Source of the DNA: Paenibacillus sp. KS-LC4
GTDB lineage: Bacteria > Bacillota > Bacilli > Paenibacillales > Paenibacillaceae
DNA length: 64,000 nt
Reading direction: 5' to 3'
Assembly: GCF_036894955.1 (NCBI RefSeq)
Contig: NZ_CP145905.1
Coordinates: forward strand, 2,250,501 to 2,314,500
The notes below the pieces were generated by a model. The model ran no database searches and was not told the DNA's origin. It saw nothing but the letters and a program-made list of their open reading frames with translations. The translations under genes were made by a program, and so were the position numbers. Within the stretch, counting starts at the first letter, position 1. Every line of letters begins with the position of its first letter. Of the stretch, positions 53,540 through 62,473 are shown piece by piece.

Positions 53540-55027
53540 TTAATCAAGGATAATTTCAGCAACACAACAGGCGGGAAGATCAATAAACAAGCTATTGTCC
53601 TTTATGACAATAGGGAGCATCGTTTGAATCTCTACCTGAGGTGGTTGTCCAAATGGGTTATGGCTGTTCATATCGCCGGAGATGTAACGAGCTTCGGCAG
53701 TAGAAAACGTTTTTCCACTAAGCAGCAATTGTGTCTGTTGTGGCTCATCTACGGATAAATTGACGACGGTTATATGAATTTTGCCGTCAGCTCGCTCAGA
53801 AGCGCTAACATGCAGTGCAGGCACTTGAGCTTCCTCTGTACCAGTCAAATCCTGCTGCACATAGCTTTCAATAAGTGTTGAGTCCTGATGCCCCTTAAAA
53901 AGATCGAATACATGGTAGGTGGGAGTCAGTATCATTTCTTCCCCTTCTGTTAAAATCACCGATTGGAGAACATTTACCATTTGGGCAAGGTTAGCCATAT
54001 GCACCCGATCACTATGGGTATTAAATATATTTAGCGACACTGCAGCGACAATGGCATCACGCATCGTGTTTTGCTGGAAAAGGAAAGCAGGATTGGTTTC
54101 AGGCTCGGCCTCATGCCAAGTTCCCCATTCGTCCAAAATAATCGACACCTGACACTCGGGGTCATATTGATCCATCACAAACTTATGTCTGCGAATCAGC
54201 TCATCCATATACAATGCCCGGCGCAGTGTTCGGTAATAGCTAGCTTCGTCAAAGCCCACAGCAGGCCCTTTGCGCTCCCACGGATATGGTTCTGTCTCGT
54301 AATATGCAGGCATGGTGTAATAGTGCAGCGATAGGCCGTTCATCCTTTTCCCTGCAAGGCGCATCAAGGTTTCCGTCCACTTATAATCGTTTCCATCAGC
54401 ACCGCAAGCCACTCTGAAAATCTTGTTGCTGTCATAATTGCGGACGAATGTTTCGAAGCGTTTGTATACATCCGCATAATATTCCGGGCTCATATGCCCG
54501 CCGCAGGCCCAGTTCTCGTTGCCAATTCCCATGAACTCGACCTTCCACGGCTGATCACGACCGTTTTCGCGTCGCCAGTTAGCCATCGGTGATTCACCGC
54601 TGAAGGTCATGTATTCGACCCATTCGCTGACTTCCCGTGGAGTACCAGAGCCAACGTTTGCGGCAATATAGGCAGATGCTCCAAGCTGCTCGCAAAGATC
54701 TAAAAACTCATGGGTACCGAAGGAGTTGTCCTCTACCACACCACCCCAACCGGCATTAACCATACGCTTGCGATCAGTCCCAACGCCGTCTTTCCAATTA
54801 TAATATTCGGCGAAGCATCCTCCTGGCCAGCGTAATACCGGTACCTGGATATGCCGCAATGCCTCTACAACATCGTTACGTATTCCACGGGTATTGGCGA
54901 TGGGACTGTTCTCACCAACATATAAGCCGTTATAAATGCCACGGCCTAAATGCTCTGAGAAGTGACCGTATATGTTTTTGTTAATTTTGGAATACTTTCG
55001 ACCTGCGTTTATAAACAATAGAACCAT
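53540..55027 (-). CDS. abfA: Alpha-L-arabinofuranosidase, glycoside hydrolase family 51
   Basis: This enzyme releases terminal L-arabinofuranose from arabino-oligosaccharides in the cytoplasm; it has no signal peptide. The 495-residue length is normal for GH51. Signature blocks are [19 protein letters not shown] (N terminus), [20 protein letters not shown], the acid/base Glu in [14 protein letters not shown] (about 175) and the nucleophile Glu in [11 protein letters not shown] (about 295). A C-terminal beta domain follows from about 385. ATG 55027 has GGAGAGG 6 bases upstream. It is divergent from the importer genes, and a cre-like site precedes it. Confidence 0.95.
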   Translation of the reverse strand: MVLLFINAGRKYSKINKNIYGHFSEHLGRGIYNGLYVGENSPIANTRGIRNDVVEALRHIQVPVLRWPGGCFAEYYNWKDGVGTDRKRMVNAGWGGVVEDNSFGTHEFLDLCEQLGASAYIAANVGSGTPREVSEWVEYMTFSGESPMANWRRENGRDQPWKVEFMGIGNENWACGGHMSPEYYADVYKRFETFVRNYDSNKIFRVACGADGNDYKWTETLMRLAGKRMNGLSLHYYTMPAYYETEPYPWERKGPAVGFDEASYYRTLRRALYMDELIRRHKFVMDQYDPECQVSIILDEWGTWHEAEPETNPAFLFQQNTMRDAIVAAVSLNIFNTHSDRVHMANLAQMVNVLQSVILTEGEEMILTPTYHVFDLFKGHQDSTLIESYVQQDLTGTEEAQVPALHVSASERADGKIHITVVNLSVDEPQQTQLLLSGKTFSTAEARYISGDMNSHNPFGQPPQVEIQTMLPIVIKDNSLFIDLPACCVAEIILD

Positions 55028-55073
55028 GAATATCCTCTCCCATTTGCTAGGATGATGTTGCTTTTATTTTTTA

Positions 55074-55087
55074 ATATAGCGCTTTCA
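55074..55087 (-). promoter_or_regulatory. Putative CcpA (cre) site upstream of abfA
   Basis: On the minus strand TGAAAGCGCTATAT matches the cre consensus TGWAANCGNTNWCA at all but the last two positions. It lies 47 bp upstream of the abfA ATG, where CcpA binding would give carbon catabolite repression. Confidence 0.5.
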
Positions 55088-55288
55088 TTTAGCTGAATGC
55101 AAACTAAAAACAGCATAATCGCGCGATTGTAAACAAATGATAAGATAGTTGAAAATGGTTAGGGGCATTGCCATTCATGAAGTAGACGAATGATAAGCAT
55201 GTCATAACTTGAGAATAGCGAATTCATAAATTTGGAGATATAGTTTAGTTGTTACTGAATGCTTAACTATTAAAAGGGGGCTATAAGT

Positions 55289-57007
55289 GTGAAAAGTAGT
55301 AATTTATCTAAAACAGCTGCTATTTTAAGTCTTTTGCTGCTGTCAACGGGAGTTTTATCAGCATGTAGTGCCAATTCAGAGAGCAATAAATCGACAAGCA
55401 GTCCAGCAGGAAGCAACGCAGTAAGTGAGTCAAATGGAGAGGTTTCAGGAGATAAGGAACCTTTAGGGAAATATGATAAAGCGCTTACAATAAGATTTGC
55501 CCGTGATGTGGATAATGATATGCAGGATAACATCATTCCTAAAACACCGGGAGAGACAGTAGCGGACAATCGCTGGCTTAAGGCGTATTCGGAAAAGCTG
55601 GGGATTGATGTTAAATACGATTGGACGGTAAAAGGCGGTGATGCCTACACTCAAAAAATTAACGTTACATTGGCATCAGGCGAAATCCCTGACATGCTTC
55701 GCGTAACGGGCTCTCAGATGAAGCAATTGGCCGATGCCGATATGATAGAGGATCTGACACCATATTGGGATGCTTATGCTTCCGATCTTCTGAAGGAGTC
55801 ATACGCGGTTCAAGGGCCTGCTGCACTCAATGCTACATTAATTGATGGGAAAATGATGGGAATGGGTCCTGCAGAGGTTTATGGCGATGGCACTTTCCTA
55901 TGGCTTCGCACCGACTGGCTTGAAAATTTGGGAATAGAAGCGCCTAAAACAATGGACGATGTCTTAGCCATCAGTAAAGCATTCACAACTCAAGATCCGG
56001 ATAAAAATAATGTAAATGATACGTATGGTCTCGCTATGACAAAAGATCTATACGGCGGTGCAATGGGATTAGAAGGCTTCTTCACCGGATACCATGCTTA
56101 CCCTAATATGTGGATAGAGGATGGTTCAGGTAATTTAGTATGGGGCAGTACGCTTCCAGAAGTAAAGGAAGCTTTGAAAGCGCTCTCTACAATGTATAAG
56201 GACGGCGAGATTGATAAGGAATTTGGTGTAAAGGATGGCGGCAAGGTAGCGGAAACGATTGCAGCTGGCAAGGTTGGCATGGAGTTCGGCGCGCAATGGA
56301 ACCCGATGTATCCGCTGATTAGCAACTATCAGAACGATCCAACAGCAAATTGGGAAGGATATGCCTTGGTTTCCATAGATGGCAAGCCTGCTCTTTCACC
56401 TCAGAATTTTGGAGCCTCCGAGTTCTGGGTTGTGAGAAAAGGTTTCTCGAACCCGGAAGCATTGATCAAAATGTTCAATCTCCACATGGAGCTAAACTGG
56501 GGGAAAACAGGCGATTTTGATCACTACTATATGCCTGCTGCAAATGACAGCGTAGGGGTGTGGAAGTATTCACCGGTTCAACCGTATCCGCCATTTAAAA
56601 ATCTGAATGCATTTAAAGAGATTGCGGCAGCTCGCTCCAATCAAACCCTGGATCAGCTGACTGGTGAAGCGAAATCTATTCAAAACAACATTAAGGCGTT
56701 TGAAAATGGCGATACCTCGCAATGGGGCTGGCCTAAAATATATGGCGAGAACGGGGTATATCGACATAGCGTTGACTACGTAGCTAACGATCAATTTAAG
56801 CTGGAGTCCTTCGCAGGCTCGCCAACCAAAACGATGGCGGAAAAACAGTCCACGCTGAAGTCTTTGGAAAAGGAAGTATTCGTGAAGCTTATTATGGGGG
56901 CTGCCCCAATTGACGAGTTCGACAAGTTTGTGGAGAACTGGAATAAGCTTGGCGGTGCCGATATGACTAAAGAAGTCAATGAATGGTATGCTTCTGTGAA
57001 ACAATAA
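55289..57007 (+). CDS. ABC transporter extracellular solute-binding lipoprotein (LplA/YtcQ-like)
   Basis: This is the substrate-capture lipoprotein of a carbohydrate ABC importer. A signal peptide with lipobox LSAC precedes a Ser/Asn-rich linker (about 27-58) and a 510-residue type I solute-binding domain; the large size is typical of the LplA/YtcQ subfamily found with YesMN regulators. Motifs include VTLASGEIPDMLRV, DLTPYWDAYASDLLK and GKMMGMGPAEVYGDGTFLW. The start is GTG 55289 with AGGGGG upstream. Arabino-oligosaccharide is the likely ligand, from the adjacent abfA. A hairpin separates it from the permease genes. Confidence 0.92.
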   Translation: MKSSNLSKTAAILSLLLLSTGVLSACSANSESNKSTSSPAGSNAVSESNGEVSGDKEPLGKYDKALTIRFARDVDNDMQDNIIPKTPGETVADNRWLKAYSEKLGIDVKYDWTVKGGDAYTQKINVTLASGEIPDMLRVTGSQMKQLADADMIEDLTPYWDAYASDLLKESYAVQGPAALNATLIDGKMMGMGPAEVYGDGTFLWLRTDWLENLGIEAPKTMDDVLAISKAFTTQDPDKNNVNDTYGLAMTKDLYGGAMGLEGFFTGYHAYPNMWIEDGSGNLVWGSTLPEVKEALKALSTMYKDGEIDKEFGVKDGGKVAETIAAGKVGMEFGAQWNPMYPLISNYQNDPTANWEGYALVSIDGKPALSPQNFGASEFWVVRKGFSNPEALIKMFNLHMELNWGKTGDFDHYYMPAANDSVGVWKYSPVQPYPPFKNLNAFKEIAAARSNQTLDQLTGEAKSIQNNIKAFENGDTSQWGWPKIYGENGVYRHSVDYVANDQFKLESFAGSPTKTMAEKQSTLKSLEKEVFVKLIMGAAPIDEFDKFVENWNKLGGADMTKEVNEWYASVKQ

Positions 57008-57014
57008 TCGCAAC

Positions 57015-57057
57015 AAAGAGAAAGGATGCTAGACTTTTTAGAGAGTGTCCTTTCTCT
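57015..57057 (+). terminator. Attenuating hairpin between the binding protein and permease genes
   Basis: AAGAGAAAGGA and TCCTTTCTCTT form a perfect 11-bp stem around a 21-base loop, followed by ATTATTCC rather than a strong T run. It sits just after the lipoprotein stop and would stabilise its mRNA or partly terminate, giving more binding protein than permease, as is common in such operons. Confidence 0.65.
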
Positions 57058-57096
57058 TATTATTCCTAATCCTAGCAAAGAAACAGGGTGAATCGT

Positions 57097-57999
57097 ATGT
57101 TACGAAAAAGATGGACAAGGGAAATACCACTGCATTTAATTATATTGCCGGGATTTCTTTTCTTAATTGTCTTTAGCTATCTCCCTATTGGAGGTATCAT
57201 CATTGCTTTCCAGAAGTTTATTCCAGCCAAAGGCTTGTTTGGCGATCAGCAATGGGTGGGACTGAGCAATTTTCAGTACGTATTGGAACTGCCCAATTTC
57301 AGCAGCATTATGTGGAATACATTTTACATTGCGGTCATGAAAATTATTTTGGGACTTTTTGTACCTATTGTGATTGCGATTCTGTTAAACGAAGTCAAGC
57401 ATGCCGGTATGAAAAGAGGAGTTCAGACGGCTATTTATTTGCCCCACTTTTTATCATGGGTTGTATTAGGCGGCATCTTTATAGAAATTTTATCGCCTAC
57501 TGATGGATTGGTGAATAAAGTCATTCAGCTGTTTGGCTTTGAACCTATCTTTTTCCTTGGAGATAACAAATGGTTTCCTATAACTATGATATTGTCTGAT
57601 TCATGGAAGGAGTTTGGTTATGGTACGATCATCTATCTGGCGGCGATTACAGGCATTAACCCGGATTTATATGAAGCGGCACAGATCGACGGAGCTAATC
57701 GTTGGAAACAGACCCTGAATGTGACGCTTCCGGGTATGAAGATGGTAATCGTTTTACTAATGGTTCTTAATTTAGGCAATTTGCTGAATGCCGGCTTTGA
57801 TCAGATTTTCAATATGTACAGCCCAATGGTATACGAAAGTGGAGATATTCTTGATACCTTTGTATATCGCATCGGTTTATTGGATGCCCAATTCGGTATA
57901 GCTACAGCGGTGGGATTATTTAAGTCTGTTGTAGCCCTTATACTCGTATCTGTGTCATATTTCATCGCCTATAAGGTTGCGGATTATAGGATTTTCTAG
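57097..57999 (+). CDS. ABC sugar transporter permease (LplB/YteP-like)
   Basis: One of the two membrane subunits of the importer. The 300-residue protein has six predicted transmembrane helices and the permease EAA loop in YEAAQIDGANRWKQTLNVTL near residues 190-210, which contacts the ATPase. No ATPase gene lies in the cluster; such importers normally share a multitask MsmX-type ATPase encoded elsewhere. I chose ATG 57097 (AGGGTGA 5 bases upstream) over GTG 57088. Confidence 0.92.
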   Translation: MLRKRWTREIPLHLIILPGFLFLIVFSYLPIGGIIIAFQKFIPAKGLFGDQQWVGLSNFQYVLELPNFSSIMWNTFYIAVMKIILGLFVPIVIAILLNEVKHAGMKRGVQTAIYLPHFLSWVVLGGIFIEILSPTDGLVNKVIQLFGFEPIFFLGDNKWFPITMILSDSWKEFGYGTIIYLAAITGINPDLYEAAQIDGANRWKQTLNVTLPGMKMVIVLLMVLNLGNLLNAGFDQIFNMYSPMVYESGDILDTFVYRIGLLDAQFGIATAVGLFKSVVALILVSVSYFIAYKVADYRIF

Positions 58000-58010
58000 G
58001 GGGAGCTATT

Positions 58011-58889
58011 ATGCCTGTACACAAGAAGAACGACTGGTTTGCTATATTTAATTATTGCTTTCTCGCGTTAGTTGCATTGCTCTGTTTGATTCCGATGATT
58101 CACATATTGGCCGTTTCCTTCAGCTCTAGCGCCGTTGCGGCAACTGGTAAGGTAACTTTGTGGCCCAAGGATTTTACATTAGCCTCCTACGAATTTGTGG
58201 CGCAGCGGGCAGCCTTCTGGAAATCCATGATTATATCTTTGCAGCGTATCCTTTTTGGAGGCGCTATTAATCTCTTGCTCACCATAATGGTAGCCTATCC
58301 GCTCTCTAAGGAAAATGGCGAATTCCGCTTTCGCAGCTTTTACTCATGGAGCTTCTTCATTACTATGATATTTGGCGCGGGTCTAATTCCTACCTATATG
58401 GTCATCAGACAGCTTGGGTTGATGGATACCATTTGGGCGCTCGTTCTGCCGACCGCAGTACCCGTATTTAGCGTTATTCTGCTATTGAATTTTTTCCGGA
58501 TGATTCCGAAGGAATTAAGCGAGTCAGCCTATATGGACGGCGCTGGACATTGGATAACGCTATGGCGCATTTATGTTCCGGTTTCCTTGCCTGCCTTAGC
58601 GACAATTTTGTTGTTTTCACTTGTCGGCCACTGGAACAGCTGGTTTGATGGATTAATTTATATGAATAACCCCAGCAATTATCCCGTGCAAAGCTACATT
58701 CAGACGATTGTAGTTCAACGCTCCTTCAGCACGATGACACCTGAGGAAGCGAAGCTAATGGCAAGCATATCGGATAAAACGATGCGCTCTGCCCAAATTT
58801 TTCTAGGGGCGCTGCCCATTATTTGCGTATACCCGTTCCTTCAACGATTTTTTGTAAAAGGGATGGTATTGGGAAGTGTTAAAGGGTAG
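58011..58889 (+). CDS. ABC sugar transporter permease (LplC/YtcP-like)
   Basis: The second membrane subunit, 292 residues with six predicted helices. The EAA loop is SESAYMDGAGHWITLWRIYV near 183-202. The N terminus (KNDWFAIFNYCFLALVALL) and the end (FVKGMVLGSVKG) match LplC/YtcP-type permeases. GGGGGAG lies 6 bases before the ATG, 11 bp after the first permease, so the two are co-translated. Confidence 0.93.
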   Translation: MPVHKKNDWFAIFNYCFLALVALLCLIPMIHILAVSFSSSAVAATGKVTLWPKDFTLASYEFVAQRAAFWKSMIISLQRILFGGAINLLLTIMVAYPLSKENGEFRFRSFYSWSFFITMIFGAGLIPTYMVIRQLGLMDTIWALVLPTAVPVFSVILLLNFFRMIPKELSESAYMDGAGHWITLWRIYVPVSLPALATILLFSLVGHWNSWFDGLIYMNNPSNYPVQSYIQTIVVQRSFSTMTPEEAKLMASISDKTMRSAQIFLGALPIICVYPFLQRFFVKGMVLGSVKG

Positions 58890-58973
58890 TATGGAAGATA
58901 ATAGCGTATAAACAGGATAAACTTTAAACAAATAAGGGAGGAGGTTCATATCAGAGGCAGTATATTCGCGAGG

Positions 58974-60662
58974 TTGGTTGCGACATTTTTAATGGCGATC
59001 CTACTTATCATCCTTCTGGGGATTTATATGTATAATTGGAGCCTAAACACAGTAAAGAATGAAATTATAAATTCCTCGACTGCACAAGTATCGTTTTATC
59101 TTGAAAGTCTGGAAGATGAGGTAGAACGTATAAAAATATTGCAATACGATAGTCTTAACGATGAATATCTAGCTAAGCTGGCCATCCGCCATTCGATTAT
59201 GAATGAATATGACACAGTGGAAAGCATGAGAAAGCTGCAACAGCGACTGGTTACCATCCATAATAGCAGCTCCTATATCGCTAACGTAAGTGTGCATATT
59301 CTCTCTATTCAAAAAACGATATCCTCCACCACCTCCGTAAGTCCTATTGATATGGATAAATTCGAGCACCTCAGGGTGCCGGAGGGGGAGAAGGGGGCAC
59401 AACTGGTGAAGTATAAAGACAAACTCTACTTGACCACTCTTCACGCTGGAAAAGCGGGAATTTCCCAAATGTACTTGATTGAGGTGGAGATCAATACGAC
59501 CGCATTGCAAGAAGCATTAGGGCAGTTCCGCACGTATGCCGATAGCGGCACCTTCTTAATCGATCTGACCCACAATGTGGTCATACCTGGAAAAGGAAAT
59601 AATGATGCGGTATTGCTGGAGGATCTTACAGAAAACGATCTTAAGCTTGAAAGTGGAAACATTGGCTACAGCAAGATTAATGGGCAAAATATTTATGTAG
59701 TTTCCGTGAAGTCAAACTACCTGAACATGCTTTTGCTGCGTTATATTCCGCAAAATTTGATTTTTGTCCCCGTTCAGAGCTTTTATATATGGTTATGGAT
59801 ATTTACAGGCGTGGGATTGATGATCATTGTTCTCTACTTCGTATACACGTATAATTTGATTCATAAGCCAATGAGAAAGCTCGTGGGGTCTTTTCGACAA
59901 GTAGAGAGCGGCAACTTCAACGTGCATATTCCAGTAAATAAAAAAAACGAGTTTGGTTATTTATACAAAGGCTTTAATTCTATGGTTCAAAATGTATCTG
60001 CCTTAATTGATCAGGTATACAAGCAGAAGATTCTCAATCAGAAGGCAGAGCTAAAGCAATTGCAGTCTCAGATCAGCCCGCATCTTCTTTATAACAGCTT
60101 GTTTTTAATTAATACGATGGCAAGGTTAGGGGATGAAAATTTAATTGCTTTTACGAAGCTTTTAGGTGATTATTTCCAGTTTGTTACAAGGAATGCTTCG
60201 GATTATTTGCCCTTATATCAGGAAGTGGAGCATGCACGAACGTATACCGATATTCAGCTCATGCGTTTTCCTAGCAGACTGACGATCCATTTCGAAGATT
60301 GTCCGGATGCGGTCAGGGATATACAGGTACCTAGACTGATTATTCAGCCAATCATTGAAAATGCATTTAAGTATGCTGTGGAAAAAACGAAAGACAAGGG
60401 AATCGTTTCGATAAGCTTTCGTCTCGATGATCGCGCCTTGCGTATTATTGTTGAAGATAATGGAGCTCATTTATCGGATGAAACACTGGTATCCGTGCAT
60501 AAGCTTTTTTACGATAACACCAATATTGAGACCTCAGGTCTAATTAACATTCATAGACGAATCCGGTTGATTTACGGCGACGAAAACGGATTGAGCCTAG
60601 AGCGAAGCTCTATGGGCGGTTTAAAGGTGACGTTGCGACTTAACCCGAAGGCGGGGGTTTGA
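58974..60662 (+). CDS. Sensor histidine kinase, YesM family
   Basis: A membrane sensor kinase of about 562 residues for the neighbouring transport operon. It has an N-terminal helix, an extracellular sensor domain (about 30-260), a second helix (about 265-290), a HAMP domain (about 295-345), the His_kinase motif SQISPHLLYNSLFLINTMAR (His about 370) and a GHKL ATPase domain with PRLIIQPIIENAFKYAVEKT and VEDNGAHLS. No TTG/GTG/ATG with a good ribosome binding site begins the frame. The only visible strong site (GGGAGGAGG, 58936-58944) sits 5 bases before an ATC codon in frame at 58950, which would add Ile-Arg-Gly-Ser-Ile-Phe-Ala-Arg. TTG 58974 is given as the conservative start. Confidence 0.9.
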   Translation: MVATFLMAILLIILLGIYMYNWSLNTVKNEIINSSTAQVSFYLESLEDEVERIKILQYDSLNDEYLAKLAIRHSIMNEYDTVESMRKLQQRLVTIHNSSSYIANVSVHILSIQKTISSTTSVSPIDMDKFEHLRVPEGEKGAQLVKYKDKLYLTTLHAGKAGISQMYLIEVEINTTALQEALGQFRTYADSGTFLIDLTHNVVIPGKGNNDAVLLEDLTENDLKLESGNIGYSKINGQNIYVVSVKSNYLNMLLLRYIPQNLIFVPVQSFYIWLWIFTGVGLMIIVLYFVYTYNLIHKPMRKLVGSFRQVESGNFNVHIPVNKKNEFGYLYKGFNSMVQNVSALIDQVYKQKILNQKAELKQLQSQISPHLLYNSLFLINTMARLGDENLIAFTKLLGDYFQFVTRNASDYLPLYQEVEHARTYTDIQLMRFPSRLTIHFEDCPDAVRDIQVPRLIIQPIIENAFKYAVEKTKDKGIVSISFRLDDRALRIIVEDNGAHLSDETLVSVHKLFYDNTNIETSGLINIHRRIRLIYGDENGLSLERSSMGGLKVTLRLNPKAGV

Positions 60663-60664
60663 GC

Positions 60665-62383
60665 ATGTACAGACTCTTAATTGTAGACAATGAAGAAATG
60701 ATTGTGAATCATCTTTATGAAATTTTTCGCGGCATGACTCATTTGGACCTTGATGTTTATAAGGCCTATAGTGGAGAAGAAGCGATTGAGTGGCTCAATC
60801 GAACAAGAATTGATATTGTACTGACCGATATTGATATGCCTGTTTTAAACGGCATGCAGCTAATGGAGGAAATTTTTCGAAGCTGGCCCCAATGCAAAGT
60901 TATTTTTTTGACCGGCCACAGTGAATTTGAATACGTATACAAAGCCATTCAGCATCGGAACGTCAGCTTTATTCTTAAGGCGGAAGACATTGATAAAGTG
61001 ATTCAGGTTGTAGAAGAAACCGTAGCAAAAATTCGTAAAGAAATAAAGACGGAAGATTTAATTCGAAATGCAAAAGAGCAAGTCCACATGGCGCTAGATT
61101 TGTTTCAAGAAAATTATTTGCTATGTATTCTAAAAGGGAATCAAACGGTACAAATCAGCAAGGAGCAGTTTGAACAGCTATCCATTCCGATTAATGTGCA
61201 ATGGCCCGTCACTTTAGTATTAGGCAAAATTGATAAGTGGCCTGAGGTCAGCGACTACATGCAGCAAATGCAGCAGATCTATTCTGTTCGTCAAATTATT
61301 CAAAGGTATTTGTCTACGCATGTGAACATTGCCATTGTTTTAGATGAAAATCATCGGTTTGTCATTTTTGTCCAGCCTAAAGAATCATTATCCATCACCT
61401 TTCCGGCAAATGCGGATATGATTGAGCATTATTTCAATAAAACGGTTTCGTTCCTTAAAGGCATATTGGAGGTTATACAGTCAGCTTGTCAGGAGAACAT
61501 CGGTATGCCTGTCAGCTTTACTGTCGGCAGTAAAGCAAGCTGGTGGGATTCTGTGTCCAGTCAGTATCACTCGCTGCACCATTTGCTAAACTATCGGATA
61601 GGCATTGAGAATACGATTCTTTTAGTTGACAGTGAGATCAATGATGATAGGAGCAATGAGGCTGACCCGGTTGAGACTTATGAAGAAGAATTCGATGAAG
61701 GAGAGAAGCTGGTAACAGCGCTCAAGCTAAAAAATCTTTCGGTTATCGAGCAGCATCTGGAGTCGGGGAATAAGGAGAAGTATTTTGAAGCTCTGGAGCA
61801 GCTGCTGGTTCCTTTAAGAGGCATTCGCAGTAAAAACAACGTCAATGCACAGGAGGTCTATTACACCGTAGCTCTTTATCTGATGTCATATATAAACAGA
61901 TGGGGGCTGAATATGAAGGTAGCCAGTCAAATGGGACAAACACAGCTGATGCGAATTGATTTTTTCGATACGTGGAACGCTGCGGCGTTGTATTTGACGG
62001 AATTATCTTCTGTGCTTTTTAATATGCAAAAGGTGGATCAGAAGAAGCGGGCAGACAATATGATCGAATACTTAAAGGGATTTATTAGAAATCATTTAGA
62101 CGAGGATTTGTCACTGGTCAGATTGGCGGAACAAGTGCATCTGAATCCATCGTATTTGTCACGCATCTACAAACAGGAGACGGGGAGAAATCTGACGGAG
62201 TTTATTGATTCCACTCGGTTAATTCAAGCAAAGGAACTGCTCAAGAGTGAAAATATTAAAATAAGCGATATTGCCCGGCGTGTAGGGTATGAATCAGCTA
62301 CATCCTTTACCCGCTTTTTTAAAAAAGCAACCGGACATTCGCCACAGGAATACAGAGAAAAGTATATTTTACGAATGCCGTAA
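60665..62383 (+). CDS. Response regulator with AraC-type DNA-binding domain, YesN family
   Basis: The partner of the upstream kinase. The 572-residue protein has an N-terminal receiver (1-120) with the phosphoacceptor Asp in IVLTDIDMPVLNGM (about 54) and Lys in FILKAEDID, a long middle region of unknown function, and a C-terminal AraC helix-turn-helix pair (SLVRLAEQVHLNPSYLSRIY and IKISDIARRVGYESATSFTR). ATG 60665 overlaps the kinase stop region and has GCGGGGG about 9 bases upstream. It should activate the ABC importer genes when arabinan breakdown products are sensed. Confidence 0.93.
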   Translation: MYRLLIVDNEEMIVNHLYEIFRGMTHLDLDVYKAYSGEEAIEWLNRTRIDIVLTDIDMPVLNGMQLMEEIFRSWPQCKVIFLTGHSEFEYVYKAIQHRNVSFILKAEDIDKVIQVVEETVAKIRKEIKTEDLIRNAKEQVHMALDLFQENYLLCILKGNQTVQISKEQFEQLSIPINVQWPVTLVLGKIDKWPEVSDYMQQMQQIYSVRQIIQRYLSTHVNIAIVLDENHRFVIFVQPKESLSITFPANADMIEHYFNKTVSFLKGILEVIQSACQENIGMPVSFTVGSKASWWDSVSSQYHSLHHLLNYRIGIENTILLVDSEINDDRSNEADPVETYEEEFDEGEKLVTALKLKNLSVIEQHLESGNKEKYFEALEQLLVPLRGIRSKNNVNAQEVYYTVALYLMSYINRWGLNMKVASQMGQTQLMRIDFFDTWNAAALYLTELSSVLFNMQKVDQKKRADNMIEYLKGFIRNHLDEDLSLVRLAEQVHLNPSYLSRIYKQETGRNLTEFIDSTRLIQAKELLKSENIKISDIARRVGYESATSFTRFFKKATGHSPQEYREKYILRMP

Positions 62384-62406
62384 ATGTCAAAATCAGCTCG
62401 GTGATT

Positions 62407-62429
62407 GCCCCTATGAAGGGGCTTTTTTT
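62407..62429 (+). terminator. Intrinsic terminator after the YesN-type regulator
   Basis: GCCCC-TATGAA-GGGGC followed by TTTTTTT, 24 bp past the stop codon. It ends the kinase-regulator transcript. Confidence 0.85.
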
Positions 62430-62435
62430 CATAAT

Positions 62436-62473
62436 AGCACGCTTGCTGCCCTTCGCTGGCCAGCAAGCGTGCT
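62436..62473. repeat. Hairpin between convergent regulator genes
   Basis: AGCACGCTTGCTG and CAGCAAGCGTGCT form a perfect 13-bp stem with a 12-base loop, touching the stop codon of the minus-strand regulator. Neither side is followed by a T run, so it may act together with the neighbouring GCCCC hairpin to separate the convergent transcripts. Confidence 0.6.
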
